A stretch of DNA of 42,808 nucleotides, taken from a virus. This document shows, piece by piece, positions 16,522 through 24,519 of the stretch. A program made the translations under genes and the position numbers. Location of the stretch: positions 1-42,808 of the IMG/VR virus record IMGVR_UViG_3300005608_000010; one strand, given 5' to 3'. Position 1 is the stretch's first letter. Every line of letters begins with the position of its first letter. The notes under the pieces were generated by a model that saw nothing but the letters and a program-made list of their open reading frames with translations, was not told the origin of the DNA and ran no database searches.

Positions 16522-16857
16522 ATGGCAAAGCAAATATTGAAAAACACAGCAAATGAATTAGCAGTTAAGATTGTATCAGAAGTTTCTGAAACTATAACAT
16601 TATCGGATGGAGATTATAGTGGTGTAATACCTTCTGGGTATTCTATACTTTCTATTAGATGGGCAATTTCAGACGGTTACATAGCAATCGAAAGAGATTC
16701 AGATTCTCTTTATGAATTATCTGGGAATGGTCATTGGAATTTGACAGGTTTAGCTGATTACAAAAATTCAACAGATACAATAGATATTGTATATTATGGT
16801 GGAGAAACATCAATTGATGTTTACACCTTAATTATACACTTATCCAAAATTTCTTAG
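16522..16857 (+). CDS. Small beta-rich protein, possible virion protein
   Basis: Protein of 111 residues with ribosome site AAAGGA and ATG at 16522. It alternates short hydrophobic and polar segments (ITLSDGDYSGVIPSGYSILS, IDIVYYGGETSIDVYTLIIH), which suggests an all-beta fold such as a decoration or tail-surface protein. It is placed just after the tape measure. No family is recognised. Confidence 0.5.
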   Translation: MAKQILKNTANELAVKIVSEVSETITLSDGDYSGVIPSGYSILSIRWAISDGYIAIERDSDSLYELSGNGHWNLTGLADYKNSTDTIDIVYYGGETSIDVYTLIIHLSKIS

Positions 16858-16866
16858 AAACACCTC

Positions 16867-17127
16867 ATGGGTAAAATTTATAGATTTAAGGATGGTAAAA
16901 AATTAACCAATGGAAAACCATTAAAGTTTTTCGACTATTCCTTAAAGGTCATCTATAAATGCCCAGAAGGGCATTATTTTGCAGAGGAATACTACTCAGA
17001 ACAAATAATGCAACACGGTGTTGATAATTGCCTAAAAGACTCCATCAACATTAACGAAAAGAAGTTTTGTCCAGAGTGTGATGAAGTTGTTGAGATTGGG
17101 AGAAGACCAAGAGAAGAACCTAAATAA
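16867..17127 (+). CDS. Small zinc-ribbon-like protein
   Basis: Protein of 86 residues. A first knuckle-like half (YKCPEGHYF) and a second CPECDE near the C-terminus could form a split zinc ribbon with Cys 36, His 41 and Cys 73/76. The N-terminus is basic. The function is unknown; it may be a structural or regulatory zinc protein. It is followed after four bases by the next ATG. Confidence 0.55.
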   Translation: MGKIYRFKDGKKLTNGKPLKFFDYSLKVIYKCPEGHYFAEEYYSEQIMQHGVDNCLKDSININEKKFCPECDEVVEIGRRPREEPK

Positions 17128-17131
17128 TAGT

Positions 17132-17653
17132 ATGATAGAAAAACAATACTTTTACCATCTACATTTGGTTAGAACAAAAGGTTTAAAATCTATAATTTAT
17201 AGAGTTTTACACAATTCTTATTTTGATTCTGTTGCCTTCATATCAGATCATGGGTCTGTTATAGGAATAGATAGACGAGGTGTTTTTTTAGATTATTTGG
17301 ATGATTATAAAAGAAAACAAGATGTCATAGCATTTAAAAGAGTTGATTCTTTTTTTGTAGAAGAGGGTATTGCTTTTGAGAGATTTCTGAAAATAAAGAG
17401 TGTTAGAAGAACTAAATTTTTTGATTATAGAAATATAGTTCAAAAATGTATTAATAAAATTGGCGAGAAATTAAGAATAAATTGGGTTCAAAAATTTGAA
17501 ATTAGAAACAAAAAACGTATCTGTTCAGTAGAATTTATTATAAATATGTTTGACGTATCGAAAGATATAAGTTATAATGATAAAAGTATTGATTGGTTTT
17601 TAGATAACGATATATACGATTTCTTGAACCTACCTAAAACATTTGGGGTGTAA
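17132..17653 (+). CDS. Possible diverged permuted papain-fold (YiiX-like) protein
   Basis: Protein of 173 residues. I chose ATG 17132, after the previous stop, over a longer reading that overlaps that gene. It resembles the protein at 27049: a strand pair with FDSVAFISDHGSVIGIDRRG, and a later ICSVEFIINMF that matches the NCVEFIEEMF of the other. In permuted NlpC/P60-type enzymes a His sits in the first block and a Cys in the second. Here the first block has Ser 33 where the other protein has His 28, so activity is doubtful. The Cys is at 131, one residue off the paralogue's. The relationship is my inference. Confidence 0.45.
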   Translation: MIEKQYFYHLHLVRTKGLKSIIYRVLHNSYFDSVAFISDHGSVIGIDRRGVFLDYLDDYKRKQDVIAFKRVDSFFVEEGIAFERFLKIKSVRRTKFFDYRNIVQKCINKIGEKLRINWVQKFEIRNKKRICSVEFIINMFDVSKDISYNDKSIDWFLDNDIYDFLNLPKTFGV

Positions 17654-17654
17654 A

Positions 17655-17906
17655 ATGCCAGCATATGATTACAAATGTAAAAATTGTGAAAATATATTTG
17701 AACAATTTAGAACTATCGAAAAAAGAAATGAACCAAGTGAATGTCCAAAATGTGGATCAGCAGAAGTTGAGATGTCTTTCGGGAGTAGTTCAGTTAAAAT
17801 TGGAGACCCTGTACATTTAGGTGTTAAAAAAATTGATGATGGATTTAAACAACTTCTTAAAAACATAAAGAAAAACCATCCCAATGGTGGTATGAAACTA
17901 AGATAG
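17655..17906 (+). CDS. FmdB-type zinc ribbon protein
   Basis: Protein of 83 residues starting at ATG 17655. The N-terminus MPAYDYKCKNCENIFEQF and the CPKCGSAEVE knuckle are the FmdB/CxxC regulatory ribbon (M-P-x-Y-x-Y-x-C-x-x-C). Four cysteines at about 8, 11, 31 and 34 bind zinc. Such proteins are common in T4-like marine phages and are presumed regulators, with no proven role. The gene follows the previous stop by one base and precedes phoH. Confidence 0.8.
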   Translation: MPAYDYKCKNCENIFEQFRTIEKRNEPSECPKCGSAEVEMSFGSSSVKIGDPVHLGVKKIDDGFKQLLKNIKKNHPNGGMKLR

Positions 17907-17910
17907 ACAA

Positions 17911-18720
17911 ATGCCCAAAAAAGCAAAAACAATAATAAAAACAAAAACAACTCCTAGAGAGAAACCTAAAATGGATTTACGATTGTCTGATATTCAACCC
18001 AAAACTGAGAAACAACAAATAACCTTTGAACAATATCACAAAGGGAAAAACTTTTGCCTACACGGAATGGCTGGAACAGGTAAAACTTTCATGGCAATGT
18101 ATCTATCATTGAATGAGGTTCTTTCTAAAAACTCAAAAGCAAGAAGGATTATCATTATCCGTTCAGTAGTTCCAACAAGAGATATCGGATTTCTTCCAGG
18201 AAATATAGAAGAGAAAACAAATGTATATGAAATGCCATATAGCAATATCTGTACAGAACTTTTCATAAACAAGAATGCTTATGAGGATTTGAAAGATGCA
18301 GGTAAAGTTGAATTTGCTACTACTTCTTTTGTTAGAGGGTTGACTTTTGAGAATGCAATTGTTATTATTGATGAGTGTCAGAATATGACCTTCCACGAAT
18401 TAGATTCTATTATCACAAGGTCTGGGAATAATTGTAGGCTACTTTTTTGTGGTGATTTTAATCAGTCCGATTTAGGAAGGAAGTCTGGAATAACCGAATT
18501 CATGGATATCCTCTACAAGATGAAATCATTTTGTATGATTGAATTTGACCAAGATGATATTGTAAGGTCTGGGTTGGTGAGAGAATATATCCTTGCTAAA
18601 AACGACTTACCAGACGAATACTCCGAGTTCTGGAGAGATAATACAGATCATTATCAAGAACAGTTCGAAGAGCAGGAGCGAGAGTCAGAAGGTTTTCTAG
18701 ATAAAATAAATTTATTTTAA
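17911..18720 (+). CDS. phoH: PhoH-like ATPase
   Basis: Protein of 269 residues. Walker A GMAGTGKT at 52-59, the RSVVPTRDIGFLPGNIEEK block at about 84-102, and Walker B IIDECQN at 152-158 are the PhoH family pattern, followed by GDFNQSDL. PhoH proteins are superfamily-1-type ATPases with reported links to RNA and phosphate stress, and are widespread in marine T4-like phages. Function in infection is not established. A basic N-terminal 20-residue tail precedes the domain. Confidence 0.92.
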   Translation: MPKKAKTIIKTKTTPREKPKMDLRLSDIQPKTEKQQITFEQYHKGKNFCLHGMAGTGKTFMAMYLSLNEVLSKNSKARRIIIIRSVVPTRDIGFLPGNIEEKTNVYEMPYSNICTELFINKNAYEDLKDAGKVEFATTSFVRGLTFENAIVIIDECQNMTFHELDSIITRSGNNCRLLFCGDFNQSDLGRKSGITEFMDILYKMKSFCMIEFDQDDIVRSGLVREYILAKNDLPDEYSEFWRDNTDHYQEQFEEQERESEGFLDKINLF

Positions 18721-18721
18721 G

Positions 18722-18916
18722 ATGGAAAGAGTTTATAAATTTAAAAAATCATTAGAGTTTTTAGCTAAAGTTTTAGTAGATGCTGGAACCTTTATTGTTG
18801 ACTTAATAAAATGGTCGATTTTAGTAGTTCTTATAGTTGGTTGGACATTTTGTGTGTTTGTAGTTATATCCACAATGAGATTTTTAGAAAAAAAGTTGAC
18901 AATCGTTAAAAAATAG
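18722..18916 (+). CDS. Small single-pass membrane protein
   Basis: Protein of 64 residues. A hydrophobic helix (WSILVVLIVGWTFCVFVVIS) lies at about 30-50 with basic residues at both ends. ATG 18722 is one base after the phoH stop. No family is recognised. The promoter for the exonuclease gene lies inside its last codons. Confidence 0.6.
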   Translation: MERVYKFKKSLEFLAKVLVDAGTFIVDLIKWSILVVLIVGWTFCVFVVISTMRFLEKKLTIVKK

Positions 18917-18924
18917 TATATACT
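18896..18924 (+). promoter_or_regulatory. Sigma70-like promoter for exonuclease gene
   Basis: TTGACA at 18896-18901, a 17-base spacer and TATACT at 18919-18924. Exactly six bases separate the -10 box from the ATG at 18931, so the expected +1 is the A of the start codon and the mRNA would be leaderless. No GATC is present. Confidence 0.75.
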
Positions 18925-18930
18925 TAATAT

Positions 18931-19605
18931 ATGAAGATATTTAACCACCAGAATGTAGATTTAGGATATTCCGATCTTGAATCTATAACAAACACAGACG
19001 GAAAAAGACAATATTTAACCCCAGAAGGTAATTCATACCCTTCAATCACCACAATCCTTTCATCAAAGGTAAACCCAGCAATTGAAGCATGGAAGAAAAG
19101 AGTTGGTGAAAAAGAAGCAGAGAGAATATCCAGAGTTGCTAGGACAATTGGTAATAATCTACATGACAATTCAGAAAAGTATTTGAAGAATGAAATGACT
19201 CATGATCATATTTCCAATCTATCTAATATGGATAAGTGGATGTTCAAGAGTTTCAAAAACCTTTTAGATAGAATTGATAACGTTATTGCTTTAGAAACTG
19301 CTTTATACTCAGATAATCTAAAAATTGCTGGAAGGGTTGATTGTATTGCTGAGTTTGATGGTGTCCCTGCAATAATAGATTTCAAGAATGCAAAGAAACC
19401 TAAAAAAGAAGAATGGATTGAAGATTACTTTCTACAAGCTACATTCTACTCTTACGCATTCTATGAGAGAACTGGTAAGATAATAGACAACATAAGAATC
19501 CTTGTATGCGTCAGAGATGGTCAAATACAGGTGTTTGAAAAAAATGTAAAGGATTATGTCAAAAAACTTGACAATCGGATTAAAGAGTATTATAATCAAT
19601 CCTAG
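18931..19605 (+). CDS. MGME1-like PD-(D/E)XK exonuclease
   Basis: Protein of 224 residues. The family pattern is visible: YPSITTILSSKVNPAIEAWK at the N-terminus, the GNNLHDNSEKYL helix, LKIAGRVDCIAEFDGVPAII with the active-site Asp, DFKNAKKPK with the Lys, and YFLQATFYSYAFYE with Gln/Tyr. These are the motifs of RecB-family exonucleases of the mitochondrial MGME1 type, common in marine T4-like phages, where they probably process DNA ends in replication or recombination. It has its own promoter and lies upstream of the Dam-type gene. Confidence 0.85.
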   Translation: MKIFNHQNVDLGYSDLESITNTDGKRQYLTPEGNSYPSITTILSSKVNPAIEAWKKRVGEKEAERISRVARTIGNNLHDNSEKYLKNEMTHDHISNLSNMDKWMFKSFKNLLDRIDNVIALETALYSDNLKIAGRVDCIAEFDGVPAIIDFKNAKKPKKEEWIEDYFLQATFYSYAFYERTGKIIDNIRILVCVRDGQIQVFEKNVKDYVKKLDNRIKEYYNQS

Positions 19606-19614
19606 AGGTGGAAT

Positions 19615-20466
19615 ATGAAACAATATCCATATAAGACTTGTTTGAGATATCCAGGAGGTAAATCAAAGGCATTGAAAACTCTTGCTCCTTGGTTTCCATC
19701 TGGTATGAGTGAATATAGAGAACCTTTTATTGGTGGTGGTTCAGTTGCACTAATGGTTTCTCAAAATTTCCCTCACATGCCTGTCTGGGTAAATGATAAG
19801 TATGTGTATTTGTATAACTTCTGGACACAATTAAGAGATAATGGGAATGAACTTTCATATAAACTTTTAGATATTAAAAAGAGTGTTGAAGGTGATGATA
19901 TTGCACACAGGAAACTTTTTGATGAACACAAATTGAAAATATCTCAATCGGAAGGTGTCGATCAAGCAGTTTCTTTTTTCATTCTGAATAAATGTTCATA
20001 TTCTGGACTTACAGAAAACTCTACATTCTCAGTTCAAGCTTCGAAGAGTAATTTCTCTCAGGTTGGAATTAAAAAACTTCCAACATATTCTAGTATAATA
20101 CAGAACTGGAAAATAACAAATCTTGATTATTCCGAATTGTTAAAAGCACAAGGAGAGGATGTTTTTGTTTTTCTTGACCCCCCATATGACATTAAATCAT
20201 TTCTATATGGTACAGGTAGAAAAATGCATTCAGACTTTTGTCATATAAGATTTGCTAAAGATGTTGAAGAATGTAAACACAAATTTATGATAACTTATAA
20301 TGTTAATGACTGGTTAGTTGAAAGGTATAAGAACTTCCACCAAAAAGAATTTCTTTTACAGTATTCAATGGTTCACAGAAAAAATAATAAGAAGACTGAA
20401 CTTCTTATATCGAATTATGAGGTTGCTCCAAAAGCAAACTCTTTACAATCTTTTTTAGAAAAATGA
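19615..20466 (+). CDS. dam: DNA N6-adenine methyltransferase (D12 class, Dam-type)
   Basis: Protein of 283 residues with GAGGTG before the ATG. Motif X/I regions are RYPGGKSK (11-18) and EPFIGGGSVAL (36-46), and motif IV is DPPY at 188-191. This is the D12 class that includes Dam, whose members methylate adenine, many in GATC. As in T4, it precedes gp33-gp59-gp32 (T4 dam is elsewhere, so the order is not conserved exactly). GATC specificity is likely but not shown by sequence. It would protect phage DNA from GATC-specific nucleases and could modulate GATC-containing promoters at 30.8-42.4 kb. Confidence 0.9.
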   Translation: MKQYPYKTCLRYPGGKSKALKTLAPWFPSGMSEYREPFIGGGSVALMVSQNFPHMPVWVNDKYVYLYNFWTQLRDNGNELSYKLLDIKKSVEGDDIAHRKLFDEHKLKISQSEGVDQAVSFFILNKCSYSGLTENSTFSVQASKSNFSQVGIKKLPTYSSIIQNWKITNLDYSELLKAQGEDVFVFLDPPYDIKSFLYGTGRKMHSDFCHIRFAKDVEECKHKFMITYNVNDWLVERYKNFHQKEFLLQYSMVHRKNNKKTELLISNYEVAPKANSLQSFLEK

Positions 20467-20472
20467 GGTAAA

Positions 20473-20706
20473 ATGCGACAAAACAAAACATTACAGGAAA
20501 ACATGGAAGACTTCTTCCAAGAAATTGAAAACCGAGTATACCAACATGACATCGGGTGGTTAGAAGCTATCCTAGAGTATTGTGAGGATACAGGACTAGA
20601 ACCTGACAGGGTATCTAAATTAGTATCCCCAAACCTAAAAAGTAAATTGGAAATGGAAGCAAAGAGTTTAAACTTTATTAAGAAGAGTTCTAAACTTCCT
20701 GTATGA
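20473..20706 (+). CDS. 33: Late-transcription coactivator gp33
   Basis: Protein of 77 residues. The pattern FFQEIENRVYQHDIGWLEAI, LEYCEDTGLEPDRVSKLVSP and KLEMEAKSLNFI is that of the gp33 family of late-transcription coactivators. gp33 bridges the sliding clamp and RNA polymerase so that the gp55 sigma factor can use TATAAATA promoters, many of which are present in this window. It lies directly before gp59 with a four-base overlap, the same order as T4 (33-59-32). Confidence 0.8.
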   Translation: MRQNKTLQENMEDFFQEIENRVYQHDIGWLEAILEYCEDTGLEPDRVSKLVSPNLKSKLEMEAKSLNFIKKSSKLPV

Positions 20707-21332
20707 TTGAACAAAACAAGTATCGAAACCTTGAAAAATATTTCAAACTATACCATTCGTTGAGATTACACTTTACTACAAACTATTGTTTTTTTAAGTA
20801 TAGAGGTAAGACCAGAAAGTTTGGAGATATTGATCAGAAAAGAGGAAAGAACTTCATATTCAGACTTGAAAAAAAGTATGGTGATGAGTTCGCAAATTTC
20901 CTTGTATGTATGTTCACACACTATGAGAAAAACAATTTTAGATTAGACCAATTTATTGGAGTTGAGAATGACAAGATATACAGTCAATGGAGATCAAGGT
21001 TGGGTTCTTTACCGTATCATTTTGAACAAGATTTGAATTTTCTAAAAGATTTAGATGTTCCCTTCAATGATATGTTCAAGTGTTCTGTTGTCAGGAATGG
21101 TGTTAAGTCTAAATCACACCCATTGATTCTGAAACACTACATCAAAGATGACATCTGTTTAGAGACTTTGATTATAATTGATATTGTCTTAGGTTATTTC
21201 CAACACTGGGATAAGAGTATGGAAAATGATTTTATGTGGAAAGAATTACACTTTAAGATAAAGAAGTATAAACCATTCTTGTCCATATCAAAAGAGAAGT
21301 ATAAAAAAATATTAAAAAAAGTTTTTATTTAG
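20703..21332 (+). CDS. 59: Helicase loader gp59
   Basis: Protein of 209 residues (T4 gp59: 217). All-helical, basic. It carries the family layout of an N-terminal KYFKLYHSLRLHFTTNYCFFKYRG, then FIFRLEKKYGDEFANFLVCM, WRSRLGSLPYHFEQDLNFLK and the C-terminal HFKIKKYKPFLSISKEKYKK. gp59 loads the gp41 helicase on gp32-coated forks. Flanking gp33 and gp32 supports the call strongly. The ATG overlaps the gp33 stop. Confidence 0.9.
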   Translation: MIEQNKYRNLEKYFKLYHSLRLHFTTNYCFFKYRGKTRKFGDIDQKRGKNFIFRLEKKYGDEFANFLVCMFTHYEKNNFRLDQFIGVENDKIYSQWRSRLGSLPYHFEQDLNFLKDLDVPFNDMFKCSVVRNGVKSKSHPLILKHYIKDDICLETLIIIDIVLGYFQHWDKSMENDFMWKELHFKIKKYKPFLSISKEKYKKILKKVFI

Positions 21333-21334
21333 TA

Positions 21335-21363
21335 TTGACGAATTATAAATTATGTGTTATTAT
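21335..21363 (+). promoter_or_regulatory. Sigma70-like promoter for gp32
   Basis: TTGACG at 21335-21340, a 17-base spacer and TATTAT at 21358-21363. A leader of about 28 bases with AAGGAGA precedes the ATG at 21398. No GATC is seen at the -10 box, unlike the right-hand promoters. Confidence 0.75.
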
Positions 21364-21397
21364 AGATGTAACACGATTTCTAAGGAGAAATAAAATT

Positions 21398-22273
21398 ATG
21401 AGTTTTGCAAGTTTAAAGAAAAAAAGAAAAAGTAACTTTGACAAATTGAAATCACAACTTGAAACGATTTCAGCAAAAGGTGGAAATAACGAAGAAGAGT
21501 ATTGGAAACCTGTCTTTGATCAAGATGCTGGTATTGGTTCGGCAGTGATTCGATTCCTTCCATCAAAAGATAGTGATGAACTTCCTTGGGTTAAGGTTTT
21601 TTCTCACTACTTTCAAGGTCCAGGTGGGTGGTATATTGAAAAGTCATTGACTACTATTGGGCAGAAAGATCCAGTTTATGAATTTAACGGAACTCTATAC
21701 AACTCTGGTGATGAAGCATTAAAAGAGCAGGGCAGAAAACAGAAAAGGAATGTTTCGTATTATGCAAACATCTATGTTGTAAAAGACCCAGCTAATCCTC
21801 AGAATGAGGGTAAAGTCTTCTTGTATAAGTTTGGTACAACAATCTTTAATAAAATTACAGAAGCAATCTCACCTAAGTTTGAAGATGAGGAAGCAATTGA
21901 CCCATTTGATTTGTGGTCTGGTGCTAATTTCAAGATTCGAATGAAAATGAAAGGTGACTATCTAAACTATGATGATTCTGCTTTTGATAGAACAACTGCT
22001 TTACATGATGATGAGGACTTCTTAGAAAAGGTTTACAATGAGATAAAACCACTATCAAGTTTCACATCACCAGATTCATTCAAATCATATGACCAACTTA
22101 AAGCTAGACTTGATAAAGTTTTAGGTAGAGGTCAAACAGTAACAAGAAATAATGACGCAACTCAGGTAGTTGAAGTTGAAGATGTTCAAGTCTCTTCAGT
22201 TTCTGAAACGGTTGAAGAAGTAGTGTCTGATCCAGATGATGCTTTAGCTCTGTTCGAACAACTATCACAATAA
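21398..22273 (+). CDS. 32: Single-stranded DNA-binding protein gp32
   Basis: Protein of 291 residues starting at ATG 21398 after AAGGAGA; an upstream in-frame start would lie in the promoter. N-terminal FASLKKKRKSNFDKLKSQLE is the basic LAST-type cooperativity region. The core has AVIRFLPSKDSDELPWVKVF, HYFQGPGGWYIEKSLTTIGQ and FGTTIFNKITEAISPKF. The C-terminus is acidic (DPDDALALFEQLSQ), as needed to recruit other replication proteins. No Cys is present in the region of T4's zinc site, as in marine T4-like relatives. Confidence 0.95.
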   Translation: MSFASLKKKRKSNFDKLKSQLETISAKGGNNEEEYWKPVFDQDAGIGSAVIRFLPSKDSDELPWVKVFSHYFQGPGGWYIEKSLTTIGQKDPVYEFNGTLYNSGDEALKEQGRKQKRNVSYYANIYVVKDPANPQNEGKVFLYKFGTTIFNKITEAISPKFEDEEAIDPFDLWSGANFKIRMKMKGDYLNYDDSAFDRTTALHDDEDFLEKVYNEIKPLSSFTSPDSFKSYDQLKARLDKVLGRGQTVTRNNDATQVVEVEDVQVSSVSETVEEVVSDPDDALALFEQLSQ

Positions 22274-22285
22274 AAACTCATAATG

Positions 22286-22307
22286 GGAGTGGAGTTATCT
22301 CCACTCC
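22286..22307 (+). terminator. Strong hairpin after gp32
   Basis: GGAGTGGAG-TTAT-CTCCACTCC is a perfect 9-bp stem with a 4-base loop, beginning 12 bases after the gp32 stop. A TAAATACTATTATG follows rather than a U-run, so it may act as an mRNA stabiliser or weak terminator. Confidence 0.6.
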
Positions 22308-22318
22308 TAAATACTATT

Positions 22319-22546
22319 ATGAAACCTATAATATTGATAGATGGATATGTTGATCAGGATGAAACATTAACATTACCTTTTGAAATTCTAAATCCATATG
22401 TTATAGAGGTTTTTTTAGATGACGATATTCAAACACCAGTAGAAAACGTATATGTTCAAGGTAATAGATTGTATTTTAGAAAGTTTTATGAAGAATATAA
22501 TTATCCAACCAAAGTTTGGGTGAAATATATAACTAAGGATTTCTAA
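22319..22546 (+). CDS. Hypothetical small beta protein
   Basis: Protein of 75 residues. I chose ATG 22319, downstream of the gp32 hairpin, because a longer reading would pass through the hairpin. The sequence (PIILIDGYVDQDETLTLPFE, VYVQGNRLYFRKFYEEYN) suggests a small beta sandwich. Its stop overlaps the next ATG (TAATG). It is not recognised. Confidence 0.55.
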   Translation: MKPIILIDGYVDQDETLTLPFEILNPYVIEVFLDDDIQTPVENVYVQGNRLYFRKFYEEYNYPTKVWVKYITKDF

Positions 22547-22926
22547 TGGGGGATTCTAAGAAAAATCTTTCAGAAGAAGTCGAACAACTGGAAAAAGAAC
22601 TCGTAGAACATATAGTTAGAAATATTGAAGATATGAGTATTGACATCAATATTACGGAAACTAAAGTAACCAGTCAAGGTAAGTTTAAGAAGTATATTGA
22701 AGATAATCCTAGACTTCAGATAAGGTATGAAATACATTACTTAGATGAAAGTTTAAGTATAGATCCTATAGATAAAAAAATATTTTACAGAAATGATAAA
22801 ATAGGTTATAATATAATAGAAATATCGAATATACATTATATTAAATTAAGAATGTCAATCATAAGTAGAAAAAAATATTTTGAGATGGTTGATAAAAAGA
22901 AAATGTTACAAAAAATATTGAAGTAG
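22546..22926 (+). CDS. Hypothetical protein (126 aa)
   Basis: Charged, with an N-terminal helix (EEVEQLEKELVEHIVRNIED) and later beta-type segments (DINITETKVTSQG, RLQIRYEIHYLDESL) ending in a basic helix. It is coupled to the previous gene by a one-base overlap. No family is recognised. Confidence 0.6.
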   Translation: MGDSKKNLSEEVEQLEKELVEHIVRNIEDMSIDINITETKVTSQGKFKKYIEDNPRLQIRYEIHYLDESLSIDPIDKKIFYRNDKIGYNIIEISNIHYIKLRMSIISRKKYFEMVDKKKMLQKILK

Positions 22927-22934
22927 GAGTTATT

Positions 22935-23075
22935 GTGCCAGTTAAAGTTAGTTATGCATATTGTGATTGGTCTGATAGGGAAGAAGTTAGAAAAAAAATA
23001 AAAAATTGTGATAAACAATCTATGAATATTAGTAAAGAAGATAAGGTTAAACAAGATGAAAGAAATGTCAATTAA
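22935..23075 (+). CDS. Small basic protein, GTG start (46 aa)
   Basis: GTG at 22935 is preceded by AGGAG at good spacing. The product begins MPVKVSYAYCDWSDREEVRK and is basic and polar. Its end overlaps the start of the next gene by 20 bases. Supported only by ribosome site and position; no family is recognised. Confidence 0.45.
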   Translation: MPVKVSYAYCDWSDREEVRKKIKNCDKQSMNISKEDKVKQDERNVN

Positions 23076-23487
23076 GGAACATATTTCAGAAATATTTGCC
23101 CAAGATATTGATATGTGTCTTGCTTTAGAAAAAGACCTTTTAAAGAAAGCTAAAAATATGGAAAAATTTGGTTTATCTTCATCTCAGGATTATAAAAGAT
23201 TGATCAAAGCTAAAACTGAACAAAGTTATTTTATTGCTTATCTGTATAGACTATTTGACCTTCTGATTGTTAAAAATCCATCTTTGATTCAAAATGTGAA
23301 ACCTTCCAACTTTAGAATTAAAAGTATGATAAATGTTTGGAAAAAATCAGATGTTGATAATATCAGAAAAATGAGAAAAGATATAGGTGATGATGGTGTC
23401 AAACTAATGAAAGTTAGTGTAGACAATAGTATTAATAAGCTCAATGTTTATATAGAGGCATTAGGTAAACGTATAAAGGAATTATAG
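23056..23487 (+). CDS. Hypothetical helical protein (143 aa)
   Basis: Mostly alpha-helical and basic (ALEKDLLKKAKNMEKFGLSS, IKSMINVWKKSDVDNIRKMR). A later ATG at 23065 is an alternative start. It overlaps the small GTG gene upstream, and the next gene starts one base after its stop. No family is recognised. Confidence 0.6.
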   Translation: MKEMSIKEHISEIFAQDIDMCLALEKDLLKKAKNMEKFGLSSSQDYKRLIKAKTEQSYFIAYLYRLFDLLIVKNPSLIQNVKPSNFRIKSMINVWKKSDVDNIRKMRKDIGDDGVKLMKVSVDNSINKLNVYIEALGKRIKEL

Positions 23488-23488
23488 T

Positions 23489-23683
23489 ATGGAGTGGGAT
23501 TTTTTAAGTGTTTTTCTAGTTATTTATGCAGCAAATTTTGCAGCAGAGTTGACTTTTTTTAGTATTAGTTTTATAATGCAATATTATAGAATGAGAAAAT
23601 CTAAAAAGAATATGGATCTTTTAAGGCAAAATTTAGAAGCACAGTTAAAAGGTATTAGTGATAAAAATGATGGAGGAAAGTGA
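23489..23683 (+). CDS. Small membrane protein with basic tail
   Basis: Protein of 64 residues. A hydrophobic helix at about 5-28 (FLSVFLVIYAANFAAELTFF) is followed by a basic and charged cytoplasmic-type tail (YYRMRKSKKNMDLLRQNLEA). Coupled to the next gene, whose ATG overlaps its stop by one base. Function unknown. Confidence 0.6.
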   Translation: MEWDFLSVFLVIYAANFAAELTFFSISFIMQYYRMRKSKKNMDLLRQNLEAQLKGISDKNDGGK

Positions 23684-24063
23684 TGATTAGTAATTGTGAA
23701 TCCTGTGGTGTTGAATTTAATTCTGGAGACTTTGTAACTGGAAGAGAATATTACTCATGTCCAAGATGTCGAAAATGGAATAGGAAAACTAATGGATACA
23801 CCCCTTTTGAATTTTTAAGAAGTTTGAAAGCAAAAATGAGAGACTCTAAATTGGTTAATCAAATTTGGGATAAAATTCACCACACAGTTCTCGATATTTC
23901 CAATGGGGATGTTTTTGAATTATCTTGTTATAAAGAAAAAGATTTTGATAAAATGATCTCAATTCAAAATAAAAATAGAGATTATTATAAAGAATTTAGT
24001 AGTCATACGGATAAAGTTACTGTAAATGACCAAACGTATTTTTGGACTGTTTACTATAGATAG
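23683..24063 (+). CDS. Zinc-ribbon protein
   Basis: Protein of 126 residues, start ATG 23683 after GGAGG. The N-terminal CESCGVEFNSGDF and CPRCRKW form a CxxC...CxxC zinc ribbon, about residues 5-29. The rest is polar and alpha/beta with no recognised domain. It could be a regulator or a nucleic-acid-binding accessory protein. Confidence 0.6.
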   Translation: MISNCESCGVEFNSGDFVTGREYYSCPRCRKWNRKTNGYTPFEFLRSLKAKMRDSKLVNQIWDKIHHTVLDISNGDVFELSCYKEKDFDKMISIQNKNRDYYKEFSSHTDKVTVNDQTYFWTVYYR

Positions 24064-24072
24064 GGATTAGAT

Positions 24073-24312
24073 ATGCCTAAAAAACAAGAAGACATATACG
24101 TTTATGTTCATTATGTGGATATAGGTGCTTCAAGTTCACCTAGAGCGAATATGTTAATGATTGAGAGGCAGGACATTATAGACATGTTTGAAACTTCAAC
24201 ACACACCGAAACTATTGCATATGAACTTTCAGAAATGGATCCTAAAGATTTCTTTCCTATGGATGGTGCGATTGATGATGAAGAATCTACTTACATTTTA
24301 TTTAGGATTTAA
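24073..24312 (+). CDS. Hypothetical acidic protein (79 aa)
   Basis: Begins MPKKQEDIYVYVHYVDIGAS and ends with an acidic half (EMDPKDFFPMDGAIDDEEST). Likely a small alpha/beta fold. It is in a tight plus-strand operon. No family is recognised. Confidence 0.55.
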   Translation: MPKKQEDIYVYVHYVDIGASSSPRANMLMIERQDIIDMFETSTHTETIAYELSEMDPKDFFPMDGAIDDEESTYILFRI

Positions 24313-24315
24313 TTT

Positions 24316-24519
24316 ATGATTTTAAATTTAGGAAAAACCGATGTTGGTGAATTAATAGTTGAGTGTTCAACCCCGATAGTTGGTTGTGAAGCATGTTTTG
24401 TATTAATTCATAAAGCAGATGGTGTTGCTGGTGAGTCTGTAATTTTAGGTCAATATAAAAATTTGGAAGAAGTTAGAGAAGCAGCAAATAAATTTCTGGA
24501 AGAGGAGATCCCTTTCTAA
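24316..24519 (+). CDS. Hypothetical protein (67 aa)
   Basis: Small acidic alpha/beta protein (VGELIVECSTPIVGCEACFV, EEVREAANKFLEEEIPF). Three cysteines near residues 18-28 could be functional. Its stop shares one base with the next ATG. No family is recognised. Confidence 0.55.
   Translation: MILNLGKTDVGELIVECSTPIVGCEACFVLIHKADGVAGESVILGQYKNLEEVREAANKFLEEEIPF

Noticed and set aside
17539-17546. TATAAATA inside the gene at 17132-17653
   Set aside because: It is more than 100 bases from the next ATG and encodes part of FIINMF; not supported as a promoter.
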